Part shown: in pieces, positions 63,236 through 64,000 of the stretch
How the letters are laid out: each line of letters starts with the position of its first letter
How positions within the stretch are numbered: position 1 is the stretch's first letter
Source: Pseudomonas oryzihabitans
GTDB lineage: Bacteria > Pseudomonadota > Gammaproteobacteria > Pseudomonadales > Pseudomonadaceae
DNA length: 64,000 nt
Reading direction: 5' to 3'
Assembly: GCF_001518815.1 (NCBI RefSeq)
Contig: NZ_CP013987.1
Coordinates: 3,432,501 to 3,496,500, forward strand
Program-made: the position numbers and the translations under genes
The notes under the pieces: model-generated
Database searches by the model: none
What the model was told of the DNA's origin: nothing
What the model saw: the letters and a program-made list of their open reading frames with translations, nothing else

Positions 63236-64000
63236 AGCGGCGCGGTACTGACCAGGGGTGGCCGCCACCAGGCGCTTGAAGGTGCGCTGCAGGTGGGCCT
63301 GGTCGGCGAAACCAGTGGCCAGGGCGACCTCGGCCAGCTCCTCGCCCTGGCGTAGCCGTTGTCGCGCCAGGCGGATGCGGCGATCGATCAGATAGGCATG
63401 GGGGGTCAGGCCAAAGCGCCGGCGGAAGCTGCGAATCAGCTGGGTGGGCGAGAGATCCGCGACCTGGCTCAGCTGGTCCAGGCTGACGCCCTCACCGCAG
63501 TGGGCATCGAGAAACTCGGCGGCGCGGCGCAAGCGGCGATCCTCACGCTCCCGCGCGGCGGCGATGGGCGTGCGCCCCAGTCGGGCCAGCACGGATTCGA
63601 AATACAGCAGTGCCTGGCTCTGGCGCTGCAGGGCAAGGCTATCGGGATCGACCAGGCAGGCATGCAGTGCTTCCAATCCGGCGTACAGCCGGTCGTCCTG
63701 GGACAGCTGCACGGCCAGCGGCTGGAAGTCCTCGGCGCCCGGGCGCTGTAGCTCGGCCAGCCAGCCAGCGTCCACATGCAGCATGCGATAGCGCCAGGCG
63801 TCCTCGCCCTGGGGATTGCAGGCATGGACGTCGCCGGGATTCATCAGCACCAGGGTACCCGCCCCTACCAGTTCGCGGGTCGGTCCATTGTGATAGCGGC
63901 TGCGCCCACCCAGCACGGTGCCGATGGAAAAGGTCTCGTGGGAATGGGGGGCATAGCAGAGTGCGCGACCGTCCTGGATGGAACGGGCTTCGAGAAAGGG
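63203..64000 (-). CDS. AraC-family regulator (5' end cut by window edge)
   Basis: The visible 265 codons run off the right edge. The N-terminal cupin-like part (ALCYAPHSHETFSIGTVLGG, VLMNPGDVHACNPQGEDAWR) matches AraC-type arabinose-binding domains. The C-terminal two helix-turn-helix units are at FLDAHCGEGVSLDQLSQVAD and FRRRFGLTPHAYLIDRRIRL, ending LATGFADQAHLQRTFKRLVA. AraC-LysE pairs of this sort are common, so it probably controls the exporter beside it. Effector unknown. Confidence 0.93.
   Translation of the reverse strand, partial: PFLEARSIQDGRALCYAPHSHETFSIGTVLGGRSRYHNGPTRELVGAGTLVLMNPGDVHACNPQGEDAWRYRMLHVDAGWLAELQRPGAEDFQPLAVQLSQDDRLYAGLEALHACLVDPDSLALQRQSQALLYFESVLARLGRTPIAAAREREDRRLRRAAEFLDAHCGEGVSLDQLSQVADLSPTQLIRSFRRRFGLTPHAYLIDRRIRLARQRLRQGEELAEVALATGFADQAHLQRTFKRLVAATPGQYRAASTLPQQGGGA

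Overview
The window is 64 kb of high-GC chromosome from a Pseudomonas. The genus call rests on protein families (OprI-type lipoprotein, TgpA, a 448-residue TrpS, a cysteine-free L32) and on gene order that I recall from P. aeruginosa: cysB..DAHP synthase; oprI..greB..tatD..tgpA..pyrF; etfA/etfB/ETF-QO..tatD-pilZ-holB-tmk-mltG-pabC-fabF-acpP-fabG-fabD-plsX-rpmF-yceD..sppA..rluC..rne; rpsI-rplM..zapE-trpS..zapG; dapD-csdA-sufE. These blocks lie apart in P. aeruginosa and are joined here. The species is not established; a P. oryzihabitans-like lineage is a guess. I see no rRNA, tRNA, CRISPR, prophage or insertion sequence.

Layout. 1-3 kb: cysB (cut by the left edge), a universal stress protein, a thioredoxin-like protein and DAHP synthase. 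3-10 kb: a small acetyltransferase, oprI with a hairpin-led mRNA, an L,D-transpeptidase, tesA divergent from an ABC transporter of the YbbA/YbbP type, and greB. 10-20 kb: an MltF-like lytic transglycosylase, tatD, a chemotaxis receptor behind a FliA-type promoter, the moxR-DUF58-tgpA operon, pyrF, and a LysR regulator divergent from a PACE efflux gene. 20-32 kb: an oxidoreductase, a proline-rich lipoprotein, a MocR regulator, etfBA divergent from ETF-QO, moaA, a TetR regulator and a class V aminotransferase. 32-45 kb: a small RNA resembling rgsA, then a leftward run of DNA replication, cell-wall, folate and fatty acid synthesis genes from yceD-rpmF-plsX down to tatD, then maf, sppA, a HAD phosphatase and rluC. 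45-50 kb: rne (RNase E) with a leader of about 640 nt. 50-50.5 kb: a cluster of about 110-bp palindromic repeats where two synteny blocks meet. 50.5-60 kb: rplM-rpsI, nfi, zapE, trpS, a hydrolase, zapG, an ArsC-like protein, dapD, csdA-sufE and tadA. 60-64 kb: a bacteriophytochrome kinase behind a perfect CRP/Vfr palindrome, a LysE exporter, and an AraC regulator cut by the right edge.

Most of this is core chromosome, and I found no wholly new multi-gene system. The observations most worth checking are about expression: plsX has no ATG, GTG or TTG codon that would include its conserved first strand; yceD seems to be transcribed from a perfect sigma70 promoter only 9 nt before its ATG; a candidate sRNA lies antisense to the 3' end of the tatD operon; the phytochrome gene carries a cAMP-receptor-type site but has no heme oxygenase or response regulator nearby; and the repeat array sits exactly on the rne/rpsI junction.
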